In this document: one piece after another, positions 17,753 to 26,449 of the stretch | Numbering within the stretch: the first letter of the stretch is position 1 | Layout of the letters: each line of letters starts with the position of its first letter | Source of the DNA: Mesorhizobium sp. AR07 | GTDB lineage: Bacteria; Pseudomonadota; Alphaproteobacteria; Rhizobiales; Rhizobiaceae | DNA: 64,000 nt | Direction: 5' to 3' | Assembly: GCF_024746815.1 (NCBI RefSeq) | Contig: NZ_CP080525.1 | Span: 1,798,001 to 1,862,000, forward strand | Translations under genes and position numbers: made by a program | The notes under the pieces: model-generated | What the model was told of the DNA's origin: nothing | What the model saw: only the letters and a program-made list of their open reading frames with translations | Database searches by the model: none

Positions 17753-18778
17753 TTATTTCGCCGCCGCTTCGGCCTGCAGCGCCTTCAGGTCCCAGCAGCT
17801 GTCGGGCTTGAGGTCGGCCTTGGTCGTCGCCTTCTCCAGAGTGTAGATGTAGGTGTGCGATGTGCCGGCCGGCTGGCCGCTCTGCAGCAGGAACTTCATG
17901 ATGGCGTTCATGTCGCCAGACTGGCGGGCAAGGTCGGTCATCACCACGGCGCCATAGGTGCCGTCCTGCAGCTTGTCGCAGTCGGCCGCCTTTTCGCCGC
18001 CGCCGGTGGTGACCAGGAACACCTTGCCGTCGAGCTTGGCGTCGCGGATCGCGGCCGAGGCGCCAGTTGCGTCACCATCCCAGAAATCTATGATCGAGCA
18101 GATGTCGGGGTTCTGCTGCAGCATCGTCGTCGTCACGTTGCGCGAGGTCGTCGCATCCCAGTTGGAGTCGGGCTTGGCCACCACCTTGAAGTCGGGATGC
18201 TTGTCCAGAACCTTCATGATGCCGGCATACTGATAAAGACTGGAGGAATTCGCCTGGTCGCCCTGCACCAGGCCGATCTTCTTCGACGATTTTTCGCCGC
18301 AGCCCTTGATCGCCGCTTCGGCCTCAAGCTGGCCAAGCCGGTCCCAGTCGCTGCCGACAAAGGCGTCGGCCGGGAAATTGGCCGGATTGTCGACCAGCAT
18401 GACGTAGGTACCGGCGGCCTGCGCCTTCTTCATCAGCTTGGAATAGGAATTGAGGTCCGGTGCGTGAATGATCAGCACGTCCGGCCTGGTATCCGACGAG
18501 ATGGCATCGGTGATCGCCTGCGCGCCGGCATCGACCACCCAGTTTGGGTCGCGCGTTTCGAAGACGCCGCCCCAGGCCTCGACTTCGGTCTTCAGATAGT
18601 GTGCCCAGCCCTGCGCCAGATCGAAGCCCATCGCCAGCGGCACCAGCATGACGCGCTTGCCCTTCAGCGCCTGCGCATAGGCAGCCGGACCCGGATCGTC
18701 GGCGGCAAAGCTGGGCGCCACGAAGGCGGTAACTGCTAGCGCCGTGGCAGCGGCCATGAGTGTCTTGATCAGTTTCAT
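17753..18778 (-). CDS. Sugar-type ABC transporter periplasmic binding protein
   Basis: The 341-residue protein has a Sec signal peptide: MKLIKTLMAAATALAVTAF, cut likely after PSFAA. It has the RbsB-like fold, seen in KGKRVMLVPLAMGFDLAQGW and the hinge segment VGSDWDRLGQLEAEAAIKGCG. It should bind the substrate of the two-permease importer around it. The ATG at 18778 was chosen over an upstream in-frame ATG at 18823 because the signal peptide begins there and a GAGGATGTGAC ribosome site precedes it. The substrate is unknown; the neighbouring propeller enzymes hint at a lactone-forming sugar. Confidence 0.9.
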   Translation of the reverse strand: MKLIKTLMAAATALAVTAFVAPSFAADDPGPAAYAQALKGKRVMLVPLAMGFDLAQGWAHYLKTEVEAWGGVFETRDPNWVVDAGAQAITDAISSDTRPDVLIIHAPDLNSYSKLMKKAQAAGTYVMLVDNPANFPADAFVGSDWDRLGQLEAEAAIKGCGEKSSKKIGLVQGDQANSSSLYQYAGIMKVLDKHPDFKVVAKPDSNWDATTSRNVTTTMLQQNPDICSIIDFWDGDATGASAAIRDAKLDGKVFLVTTGGGEKAADCDKLQDGTYGAVVMTDLARQSGDMNAIMKFLLQSGQPAGTSHTYIYTLEKATTKADLKPDSCWDLKALQAEAAAK

Positions 18779-18838
18779 GTCACATCCTCTGGTTTGGTCA
18801 TGGTTGTTCACGGACGGCCCCAACCGTCCGCGTTTGGT

Positions 18839-19825
18839 TCAGATATCGCCCTGCTGCGCGGTCTGTTCGTCACGTGGATTGATGATGCCGTCGACGATGA
18901 TCGCCCCCAGCAGGATCGCCGCCTTGATCAGGTTCTGGTAGAGCAGCGGAATGTCGATGATGGTCATGGCGTTGAGCAGGATGCCGATCAGTGCCGCGCC
19001 GACCAGCACATTGCGCACCCCGCCACGCCCGCCAGACAGGCCGATGCCGCCGATCACCGCCACCAGGACGATGTCGTAGAGCAGCGTCGAATTGACGACG
19101 CGGGTGTTGATCGAATGCAGGCTGGCCGCCGTCAGCAGGCCGGCAATCAGCGCGACGAAGGCAGACAGGACGTAGCGCAGCACCAGCATCGGCCGCACCG
19201 GAATACCGATGTTGCGCGCGGCCACCGGATTGTCGCCGGCGAAATAGATGTAGCGGCCCCATTTGGTGTAGCGCAGGAACAGGAAAAACAGGAAGGCGAG
19301 ACCGGCGAAGACGAACACCTCGATGGGAATGTCGAGGAAGCGCAAGCCGCCGAGAAGCTCGACCCAATGGCCTTGCGGCACCGGCACGGCATCCTGCGTG
19401 ATCAATTGCGAGCGCACATAGCCGAAGACGAAGGAGCCTGTCGCCAGCGTCACGAAGATCGCCGGCACATCGGCATAGGCGACGAGGAAGCCGTTGAGCA
19501 GGCCGATGGCCAGCACCCCGGCCAGCACATAGGCGAAGGCCAGCCCGTCCGGCGTTCCCGAATTCAGGAGTTGCAGATACCAGGCAACCGACATTGCCAT
19601 GATCGCCACCGCCGAGAGATCGATGCCGCGGCCGATGATGACGACAGCCATGCCGAGCGCCAATATGCCGAGCACCGAGACAGAACGCACGATGGCAACA
19701 AGGTTGTTGGGATCGATGAAGCCCGGCAGGCCGATGGCGGCGGCAACGAACAGCACCACCGCGATGGCAAAGACAATGCCTTCCTGATTCAGGCTCCTGA
19801 AATTCGGCCAGCCGATCGCGTTCAT
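18839..19825 (-). CDS. Sugar ABC transporter permease (RbsC family)
   Basis: The 328-residue membrane protein has the RbsC signature IGRGIDLSAVAIMAMS, the FAGDNPVAARNIGIPV loop and a GLSGGRGGVRNVLVGA terminal helix. It is the first gene of the minus-strand importer operon, 60 bases upstream of the binding-protein gene. With the permease half of the fusion protein at 15554-17677 it gives two non-identical permeases, consistent with a heterodimeric channel. No regulator lies immediately beside it. Confidence 0.9.
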   Translation of the reverse strand: MNAIGWPNFRSLNQEGIVFAIAVVLFVAAAIGLPGFIDPNNLVAIVRSVSVLGILALGMAVVIIGRGIDLSAVAIMAMSVAWYLQLLNSGTPDGLAFAYVLAGVLAIGLLNGFLVAYADVPAIFVTLATGSFVFGYVRSQLITQDAVPVPQGHWVELLGGLRFLDIPIEVFVFAGLAFLFFLFLRYTKWGRYIYFAGDNPVAARNIGIPVRPMLVLRYVLSAFVALIAGLLTAASLHSINTRVVNSTLLYDIVLVAVIGGIGLSGGRGGVRNVLVGAALIGILLNAMTIIDIPLLYQNLIKAAILLGAIIVDGIINPRDEQTAQQGDI

Positions 19826-20096
19826 GTCTGCTTACGCCCCCATGGCAGCGCTGCCATCCCTGGGAAAGAAAGCTAATCGGCTCAACGCCGGTTCGTCAAA
19901 TGAATCCGCGTTCAGAAGCCCGCTCGGCGGCGATATTCAACGAGTGGACGCATCGATTGCCGAAGCTGGCGCAATGCTCGGAAAACTCTGCACTTTTGGC
20001 AATTGGTTCCACCATTGCGATGGCTCGCGAAAGCGCCGCATCGAGGCGAAAGGACGGGGCGGAATTTATCTCCGCATTTGGTGGAAAAATTCGATT

Positions 20097-21530
20097 TCAA
20101 TTCCCAGCCGCGTGGCCTGAAACCTCGGCGCCCGCACCTGGCGGCAGCGCGAGGAAACGCAACGCCGCCACCAACCCGATGGCGCCGATCGCCAGGAAGG
20201 CTGCTCGAAAATCGACGAGATCGAGCGCCGGCTCGGCCCAGGCGATCTGCGACAGGTTGAGGATGGCCGCCGCCACCGCGACGCCGAACAGCATCGCCAC
20301 TTGCTGCAGCATGCTGGAGAGCGTCGCCGCCGAGCTGCGCTGCGCTGCGTCGATATCGGCGAAGGCCAGCGTGTTGAGGGCGGTGAACTGCATCGAGCGC
20401 GACAAGCCGGCGATCAGCATCAACCCAATCACCAGCGCTTGCGGCGTCTGCGGCGAGATCGCCGCGCACGCCATGATAGACGCCGAGGCGATCAGGCCAT
20501 TGACGACCAGCACCGAGCGGAAGCCGAAGCGGCGCAGCGTCGGTGTCGTCACCGTTTTCATGCCGAGATTGCCGAGGAAATAGGCGAGGATCATCATGCC
20601 GGCATCGACGGGTCTCAAGCCGAAGCCGACCTGGAACAGCAGCGGCAGCAGGAACGGCGTGGCATTGATCGCCACCCGGAAAATGGTGCCGGCGGCAAGC
20701 GTCGAGATGGCAAAGGTCAGCACCTTGAACGACGACAGGTCGAGCAGCGGATGCGGCGCGCGCCTCAGATGGCGCACCGCCAGCCACCCGATGACGATGC
20801 CGGCCACGATGAGCGCCACCGTCGGCAGGACACCGTCCTCCGGATGCGCGATGCGCTCGAGGCCGTAGAGCAGCAGAGCGAGCCCCGCCGATGTCAGCGC
20901 GAAGCCCGGCCAGTCGAGCGGCTTGGGATCGGCCTCGCGGTCGCCCGGAATGAAGCGGGCGACCAGCGCCAGCCCAATCACGCCGAGCGGAATGTTGATG
21001 AAGAAATTCCAGTGCCAGGACAGATAGGTGGTGATGAAACCGCCGAGAACCGGCCCGACCACTTGTGCGAACAGCGCCGGCCAGGTGATCAGCGCGGTGG
21101 CGTTGAGCAGCTCGGACTTTGAGGCATTGCGCAACACGAGAATGCGGCCGACCGGTGTCATCAGCGCGCTGCCCAGCCCTTGCACGACGCGTGCGGTGAC
21201 GAACTGGGTCAAATTCCCGGAGAAACCGCAGGCGATCGACGCCAACGTGAACAGCGCAATGGCCAGCAGGAAGATGTTGCGCGCACCGAAACGGTCGGCG
21301 AGCCATCCCGACAATGGCACGAACACCGCCATGGCCAGCATATAGCCGGTGATGCCGATGCTCATCGCCACCGCCGGCACGCCGAAGGAGGCGCCCATCT
21401 GCGGCAGCGAGGTTGAGATGATCGTCGAATCCAGCAGCTGCATGAAGAACGCGATGGCGACGATCAGCGCCACGCGCCGCGCGTTGGTGGCCGTTTCGGG
21501 CAAGGCTTCTGTGTCGGGAATGGCCGTCAT
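20097..21530 (-). CDS. MFS multidrug-type efflux transporter (DHA2/EmrB-like)
   Basis: The 477-residue transporter has about 14 predicted membrane spans. Motif A appears as GWLADRFGARNIF between spans 2 and 3, the antiporter motif C region as GPVLGGFIT, and the N-terminus LLDSTIISTSLPQMGASFG is typical of the DHA2 proton-drug antiporters. It would export small organic compounds across the inner membrane. The gene is single, transcribed divergently from the ornithine-cyclodeaminase-like gene. A linked membrane-fusion (EmrA-like) protein is absent, so it probably works alone. Confidence 0.88.
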   Translation of the reverse strand: MTAIPDTEALPETATNARRVALIVAIAFFMQLLDSTIISTSLPQMGASFGVPAVAMSIGITGYMLAMAVFVPLSGWLADRFGARNIFLLAIALFTLASIACGFSGNLTQFVTARVVQGLGSALMTPVGRILVLRNASKSELLNATALITWPALFAQVVGPVLGGFITTYLSWHWNFFINIPLGVIGLALVARFIPGDREADPKPLDWPGFALTSAGLALLLYGLERIAHPEDGVLPTVALIVAGIVIGWLAVRHLRRAPHPLLDLSSFKVLTFAISTLAAGTIFRVAINATPFLLPLLFQVGFGLRPVDAGMMILAYFLGNLGMKTVTTPTLRRFGFRSVLVVNGLIASASIMACAAISPQTPQALVIGLMLIAGLSRSMQFTALNTLAFADIDAAQRSSAATLSSMLQQVAMLFGVAVAAAILNLSQIAWAEPALDLVDFRAAFLAIGAIGLVAALRFLALPPGAGAEVSGHAAGN

Positions 21531-21651
21531 GTCGGGACCGGTTTGAACAGCATTTGGCCGGCCGCGTCCAGAGTTGGCGCAACAAACTTTCGTGTCGCTT
21601 CTTAGCCTGCTATGGGATGAACGGGGTGGCCGAGGAAAGTGTACGCGTCAC

Positions 21652-22653
21652 ATGAAACCCATCTATATCGACTACCTCAATGCCCTCGACATCGATGCCC
21701 TTGCCATGACCGATGCCGAAATCATCGCCGCCGTCGAGGCCGGCCTGGTGGCGCAAGGCAATGGCCAGACGGTGATCGAGCCGCGCGTCCATCTCGAGCC
21801 CGACCCGTCCTTCCACGGCCATTTCAATGTCTTGCGCGGCTACGTCGCGCCGCTCGACACGGCCGGCGTCAAGATCGTCGGCGACTATGTCGACAACTAC
21901 CTGCACGACCTGCCTTCCGAATTCGGCATCCTCAACCTGTTCGATCCGCGCACCGGCACACCGCGCGCCATCCTCGACGCCACCGTCATCACCGATATGC
22001 GCACCGGCGCCGTCACCGCCATTGGCGCCAAGCACCTGGCGCGCAAGGGCTCAAAGGTGCTGGCCCATATCGGCGCGCGCGGCACCGCCTACTGGAACGT
22101 TCGCCTGCTCGACCATCTCTTCGACTTCGACGAGATCCGCGTCCATTCGCGCCGTCCGGAAAGCCGCGACGGTTTCGCCGCCAAACTCGCCGCCGATCTC
22201 GGCAAGCCGGTGACGGCAGTCGCCGACTGGAAGAGTTGCGTCGAAGGCGCCGACATCGTCGTCGAGGCCTCGCGGCTGCCGGAGCCGCAACCGTTGTTGA
22301 AGACCGAATGGATCAAGCCCGGTGCGCTGGTCGTGCCCTATGGCACAATGAGCGCGGTGGAACTGTCGCTGACCGACATCATGCAGAAGATGGTCGTCGA
22401 TGATTGGGGCCAGTGCAAGGGCGGCAAGTTCGGCTCGCTGCGCGCCCATGTCGAGACCGGACGGCTGAGCGAAAAGACGCTGCACGCCGAGCTCGGCCAG
22501 ATCGTCGCCGGCCTCAAGGCCGGGCGTGAAAGCGACAGCGAGACGATCCTGTTCTGGCATCCCGGCCTGTCGCTGTCCGACATCGCGTTGGGCAAGGCGA
22601 TGCTGGCCAAGGCGCAGGCGCAAGGCATCGGCCAGAGGCTGCGCTTCGCATGA
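21652..22653 (+). CDS. Ornithine cyclodeaminase/mu-crystallin family protein
   Basis: The 333-residue protein is an NAD(P)-binding family member. The substrate-domain segment DYVDNYLHDLPSE is unusual, the TDMRTGAVTAIGAKHLAR region is canonical, and the Rossmann glycine motif is degenerate (HIGARGTAYW where GxGxQA is expected). Family members include ornithine cyclodeaminase, alanine dehydrogenase and pyrroline-2-carboxylate/ketimine reductases. The ATG at 21652 was chosen; an upstream extension to 21574 lacks family similarity. It overlaps the ammonia-lyase-like gene by four bases (ATGA), so the two proteins are probably made together and act on the same amino acid. Confidence 0.83.
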   Translation: MKPIYIDYLNALDIDALAMTDAEIIAAVEAGLVAQGNGQTVIEPRVHLEPDPSFHGHFNVLRGYVAPLDTAGVKIVGDYVDNYLHDLPSEFGILNLFDPRTGTPRAILDATVITDMRTGAVTAIGAKHLARKGSKVLAHIGARGTAYWNVRLLDHLFDFDEIRVHSRRPESRDGFAAKLAADLGKPVTAVADWKSCVEGADIVVEASRLPEPQPLLKTEWIKPGALVVPYGTMSAVELSLTDIMQKMVVDDWGQCKGGKFGSLRAHVETGRLSEKTLHAELGQIVAGLKAGRESDSETILFWHPGLSLSDIALGKAMLAKAQAQGIGQRLRFA

Positions 22654-24167
22654 ACGCGCTCGTCCTCACCGGAACCGGCGTCGGCACTGCGGATGTCGCC
22701 ACTGTGGCCCGCGAAGCGCGCAAGGTGGAAATCGGACCCGATGTCATCGGCAGGCTGGAGAGGGCGCGAAAAGTGCTCGACCAGGCCGCCATGTCCGGCC
22801 AGCAGATCTATGGTCTCAACACCGGGCTCGGCGCCAGTCTCGGCACGACGGTCGAGGGCGACGCCAGCGCCTTCCAACGCCAGCTGCTGGAAGGGCGAAG
22901 CGGCGCGGTTGGCGAAGCGTTGCCGATCGAGGCCGTGCGGGCAACCATGTTTGCCCGTGCATCGATGCTTTCGGCCGGCGGCTCTGGGCTTTCGCCTGCC
23001 GTTTTCGTCGCCCTGGTCGACGCGCTCAATGCCGGCGTCCATCCGGTGATGCCGTCGCTCGGCTCGATCGGCGCCGGCGATCTGGTGCTGATGACCGCGC
23101 TTGCCCGCCTGCTGACCGGCGAAGGCGAAGCCGACTATCAGGGCAGGCGAATGCCGGCGGCCAAGGCGCTGATGATGGCGCGTCTCGTCCCCATCAGCCT
23201 GGCGCCCAAGGATGGGCTGTCGCTGATCAACGCTTCGGCCGTGTCCGCCGGCAGCGGTGCGCTCGTGGTCACGGATGCGCTGTCCGCGCTTGCCCAGCAG
23301 CAGCAGGCCGGCGCGCTGACCATGGAAGGCTTTGGCGCCAACCGTACCATCCTCGACCCGCGCCTGCACATGGCGCGGCCGGCGGCCGGCCAGCAGGAAG
23401 CGGCAAAGGCGTTGCACGATCTGCTCGCCCGCGACGAAGCGCCGGCGCCGACCACCTTGCAAGACCCGCTGTCGATCCGCTGCATGCCGTCAATCCACGG
23501 TGCCCTCATCGAGGCGATCGGTCAGGCGAGGCAGGCGACCGAGATCGAACTCAATGCCGCCGCCGACAACCCGCTGGTGCTCAGCGATGACGATCTGGTG
23601 CTGTCGACCGGCAATTTCCACACCGCGTCGCTGTCGCTGGCTTTCGAGACGCTCGGCCTGGCGATTGCTCAATGTGCCGCCGCGAGTGCCGCCCGTTTCA
23701 TCCAGCTCACCGGTTCGGGCCGCAACGGCCTGCCCAAATATCTGTCGCCGGTCGGCGGCGCCTCGGCTGGCTTCGTGCCGCTGCAGAAGACGGCGACATC
23801 GATCCTGGCCGCCATCCGCCACAAGGCCAATCCGGTGATGCTTGATTTCCTGCCGGTTTCGGAAGGCGTCGAGGACCATGCCACGCAAACACCGCTGACT
23901 GTCGCGAAATGCGCCGGGATGATCGTGCTGTGGCGAAGGCTGATCGCCTTCGAGCTGATGGCGGCGGCACAAGCGGTCGATTTGCGTGAAGGGTTCACCC
24001 TGGCGTCACGCACCGCCGCAATTCACACGGCGATACGGGCGCTGGTCCCTGCCCTGAAGGAGGACCGGCCGCTCGGCATCGACGCCGAAGTGCTCTATGC
24101 CGCGCTCATTGGCGGAAGCTGGCGGGCGACCTTACGCCCGGCCGACCTTGTCCAGGAACAGGCGTAG
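22650..24167 (+). CDS. HAL/PAL-family ammonia-lyase homologue lacking the MIO serine
   Basis: The 505-residue protein has the overall fold and most active-site residues of histidine/phenylalanine ammonia-lyases: Tyr54 in YGLNTGLG, LINAS, LQDPLSIRCMP, LSTGNFH and EGVEDHATQ. The triad that cyclises to the MIO electrophile (Ala-Ser-Gly within GSVGASGDL) is replaced by GSIGAGDL at residues 138-145, encoded at 23061-23084. One residue is missing and no serine remains. The frame is intact, so this is not decay. It may catalyse a non-MIO reaction or have a binding role. It is coupled to the cyclodeaminase-like gene and converges on the PanB-like gene, overlapping its 3' end by 36 bases. Confidence 0.87.
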   Translation: MNALVLTGTGVGTADVATVAREARKVEIGPDVIGRLERARKVLDQAAMSGQQIYGLNTGLGASLGTTVEGDASAFQRQLLEGRSGAVGEALPIEAVRATMFARASMLSAGGSGLSPAVFVALVDALNAGVHPVMPSLGSIGAGDLVLMTALARLLTGEGEADYQGRRMPAAKALMMARLVPISLAPKDGLSLINASAVSAGSGALVVTDALSALAQQQQAGALTMEGFGANRTILDPRLHMARPAAGQQEAAKALHDLLARDEAPAPTTLQDPLSIRCMPSIHGALIEAIGQARQATEIELNAAADNPLVLSDDDLVLSTGNFHTASLSLAFETLGLAIAQCAAASAARFIQLTGSGRNGLPKYLSPVGGASAGFVPLQKTATSILAAIRHKANPVMLDFLPVSEGVEDHATQTPLTVAKCAGMIVLWRRLIAFELMAAAQAVDLREGFTLASRTAAIHTAIRALVPALKEDRPLGIDAEVLYAALIGGSWRATLRPADLVQEQA

Positions 24168-24932
24168 CTCGGCCGGATCCATGTGCACCACGTGCCTGTC
24201 CTCGGGATAGGCCAGGCTGTTGACGTCGGCGACATATTCGGAGAACGCCGCGATGCGCTCCGCCTGCAGGCGATCATACTCGGCGGCGAAATTCCGGTAG
24301 ACCTTGGAATGGCGGGGCATATGGCCACGGTTCTGGCCAAGGATGTCGTCGGCGAACAGATATTGCGCGTCGCAGCCGGTGCCCGCCCCCATCGACAGCA
24401 TGATCAGCGACGTCCGTTCCGAGATCGCCTTGGCCACCTCGACCGGCACAACCTCGATCTCGGCGCCAATGGCGCCGGCGGCCTCCAGCTGCTTCACCGC
24501 TTCGAAGACCTGCATGGCGGTGTCGGCGGTCTTGCCGACCGCCTTGAAGCCGCCCGTCCAGGTTGCACGCGACGGAATGAGGCCGACATGGCCGATGACC
24601 GGGATGGCATCATCGGCCATCCGCTTGATCGTGGCGTAGCCGGCGCTGCAATAGACCGCGTCAGCGCCGGCCTTGTAGAGCCGGAAGGCCCAGCGCAGGA
24701 AATCATCCGTGGTTCCAATCTCGAAGAAATTGTCGCCCGGCATGGTGAACAGGCTGGGCGCCGCATCGCGATATTGCGGGTTGAGCACCAGTTCGGGCGG
24801 CACCGAGACGATGTCTACCCCTGCCCGCTCGGCGGCCTCGGCCTCGTCCATCGTCAGCACACGCAGCATGGTCAGCTGGCGCTTGCCCTTCAAGGCGCGC
24901 AGGTCTGCCACTGTCGGTCTTGTTCGGCTCAT
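24132..24932 (-). CDS. PanB-like (ketopantoate hydroxymethyltransferase family) protein, variant active site
   Basis: The 266-residue protein aligns over its full length with PanB. GHVGLIPS, EVVPVEVAKAISE and MGAGTGCDAQYLFADDILG correspond to the E. coli GHLGLTPQS, ECVPVELAKRITE and IGAGNVTDGQILVMHD segments, and the catalytic glutamate is kept. In the N-terminal half the Mg ligands Asp45 and Glu114 and Lys112 of E. coli PanB are replaced (VSVPPEL for VGDSLG, VYCSAG for VKIEGG). It is therefore unlikely to make ketopantoate in the standard way. ATG 24932 has GAGGGAA upstream; ATG 24956 is an alternative. It is the last gene of the Moc-like operon. Confidence 0.8.
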   Translation of the reverse strand: MSRTRPTVADLRALKGKRQLTMLRVLTMDEAEAAERAGVDIVSVPPELVLNPQYRDAAPSLFTMPGDNFFEIGTTDDFLRWAFRLYKAGADAVYCSAGYATIKRMADDAIPVIGHVGLIPSRATWTGGFKAVGKTADTAMQVFEAVKQLEAAGAIGAEIEVVPVEVAKAISERTSLIMLSMGAGTGCDAQYLFADDILGQNRGHMPRHSKVYRNFAAEYDRLQAERIAAFSEYVADVNSLAYPEDRHVVHMDPAELRLFLDKVGRA

Positions 24933-24967
24933 CGATAAGGGTTCCCTCTGTTGCATGCTGCGGCAGG

Positions 24968-25282
24968 TCAGCCGATCTGGATCATCACTTTGCCAGCCTC
25001 GACCTTCACCGGATAGGTCGCGAGATTGACGCAGACCGGAGCGCCCTTGGCGGCACCGGTCTTGTAGTTGAAGCGGCCATTGTGCTTGGGGCATTCGATG
25101 ATGTCGTCCATCACCAGCCCATCGGCCAGATGCGCCTTCTCGTGCGTGCAGAAACCGTCGGTGGCAAAGAACTCGTCATCCGGGCTGCGAAAGATGGCAA
25201 AGGTGCGTCCGCCATGGTCGAAGCGGATGACATCCTCTTCCTCGACATCATCGACGCCACACGCTTCAACCCAGTCCGCCAT
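24968..25282 (-). CDS. Rieske-type 2Fe-2S ferredoxin (MocE-like)
   Basis: This is a 104-residue soluble Rieske protein. The cluster ligands are Cys45-x-His47 (CTHEKAHL) and Cys64-x2-His67 (CPKHNGRF). It should deliver electrons to the diiron desaturase/hydroxylase encoded 11 bases upstream; the pair corresponds to MocE and MocD of rhizopine catabolism in Sinorhizobium. A MocF-type ferredoxin reductase is not encoded in this window, so the reductant must come from elsewhere. The start at 25282 gives the family's usual length; upstream extension of the frame lies inside the desaturase gene. Confidence 0.9.
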   Translation of the reverse strand: MADWVEACGVDDVEEEDVIRFDHGGRTFAIFRSPDDEFFATDGFCTHEKAHLADGLVMDDIIECPKHNGRFNYKTGAAKGAPVCVNLATYPVKVEAGKVMIQIG

Positions 25283-25293
25283 ACGTTTTCTCC

Positions 25294-26388
25294 CTATTCC
25301 GCTGCCGCCGGAACGGTCAGGGCATGGAACTCCTCCCGGTACGGCCGCGCCGTCGGCGGCAATTCGCGCTTGAGGAAATAGTCCTCGTAGCGGAGCTGTT
25401 TGATAAGCACCGGCCAGACCTCGCGATAGGCATGCCACATCGACGGATTGGGCTCCGGCAGATCGTGCTTGATCATCGCATGCAGCTTCGGCAGCGCGTG
25501 ATAGGGCACCATCGGAAACATGTGATGTTCGACGTGGTAGTTCATGTTCCAGTAGATGAAGCGGCTGATCGGGTTCATGGTGACGGTGCGCGTGTTCAGC
25601 CGGTGGTCGGTGACATTGTCGGCCAGCCCGATATGCTGCAACAGCCCGGTCAGCACCATGTGCCAGCTGCCGTAGAGGCGCGGCAGGCCGATCAGCACCA
25701 GCGGCAGGAATGACCAGAGATAAAGCGCCAGCGCGATCGCCGCGACATAGATGGCGACATGCCAGCGCGCGGCGATCACCGCCTTGCGCTGCTCCATCTC
25801 GGGCACGAAGCTTTTCTCGCCGGGCGAGAGGTTGCCGAACGCGTTGCGCACCAGCGTCGGCAGCGAATAGCGGAAATCGAGGACGCCGGTGAAGGCGAGT
25901 GCGGCGCGCAACAGGTCCGGCGGGCGCATAACGGCGATCTCGGCGTCGCGGCCGACGATGATCGTGTCGGTGTGGTGGCGGGCGTGGCTCCAGCGCCAGG
26001 TCACCGGATTGCGCATCAGCATGAAGCTGGCGATCTGGTAGACGACATCGTTCATCCAGCGGGTGCGGAAGGCCGTGCCGTGGCCGCATTCGTGCCAGCG
26101 CGAGTCGCTGGAGGAGCCGTAAAGCACACCGTAGATAAACAAAAACGGCACCACCCACCAACTGCCCCAGAACCAAACAATTCCCGCTGCCGAGCCCAAT
26201 ATGGCGGCGATCCAGATGACGGTGTCGCGGATCGCCGGACCGTCGGAGCGCTGCATCAGCTCCTTCATTGTCTTGCGCGGGACGTCGGTGTGATACCATT
26301 CGGCCGAGGCCAGCCCGGTCTCGATCGCGATCCGCGTGCTTTCGCCGACCAGGCTGTAGTCGCGCTTCATCTTGCCAGCCGTCATCAT
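25294..26388 (-). CDS. Membrane diiron fatty-acid-desaturase-family oxygenase (MocD-like)
   Basis: The 364-residue membrane protein has the three histidine boxes of the desaturase/hydroxylase superfamily: HECGH (99-103), HARHH (135-139) and HVEHH (285-289), with hydrophobic spans between them. In Sinorhizobium, MocD with MocE and MocF is needed to demethylate 3-O-methyl-scyllo-inosamine. The present gene, followed by a MocE-like ferredoxin and placed in an operon with MocA/B/C-like genes, may likewise oxidatively demethylate or hydroxylate a polyol. A lipid desaturase is the alternative, but the surrounding transport genes make that less likely. Confidence 0.87.
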   Translation of the reverse strand: MMTAGKMKRDYSLVGESTRIAIETGLASAEWYHTDVPRKTMKELMQRSDGPAIRDTVIWIAAILGSAAGIVWFWGSWWVVPFLFIYGVLYGSSSDSRWHECGHGTAFRTRWMNDVVYQIASFMLMRNPVTWRWSHARHHTDTIIVGRDAEIAVMRPPDLLRAALAFTGVLDFRYSLPTLVRNAFGNLSPGEKSFVPEMEQRKAVIAARWHVAIYVAAIALALYLWSFLPLVLIGLPRLYGSWHMVLTGLLQHIGLADNVTDHRLNTRTVTMNPISRFIYWNMNYHVEHHMFPMVPYHALPKLHAMIKHDLPEPNPSMWHAYREVWPVLIKQLRYEDYFLKRELPPTARPYREEFHALTVPAAAE

Positions 26389-26449
26389 GGCCTCCGGATA
26401 TTGAACCGGGCGGGCTCGTCAGCCGGCCCTTTCTGTCGTCGCGCGCCCG

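Noticed and set aside
19826..20096. Possible gene in the gap between the permease and the MFS gene
   Set aside because: The frames are either extensions of the MFS antisense or lack ribosome sites; codon pattern is not coding-like.
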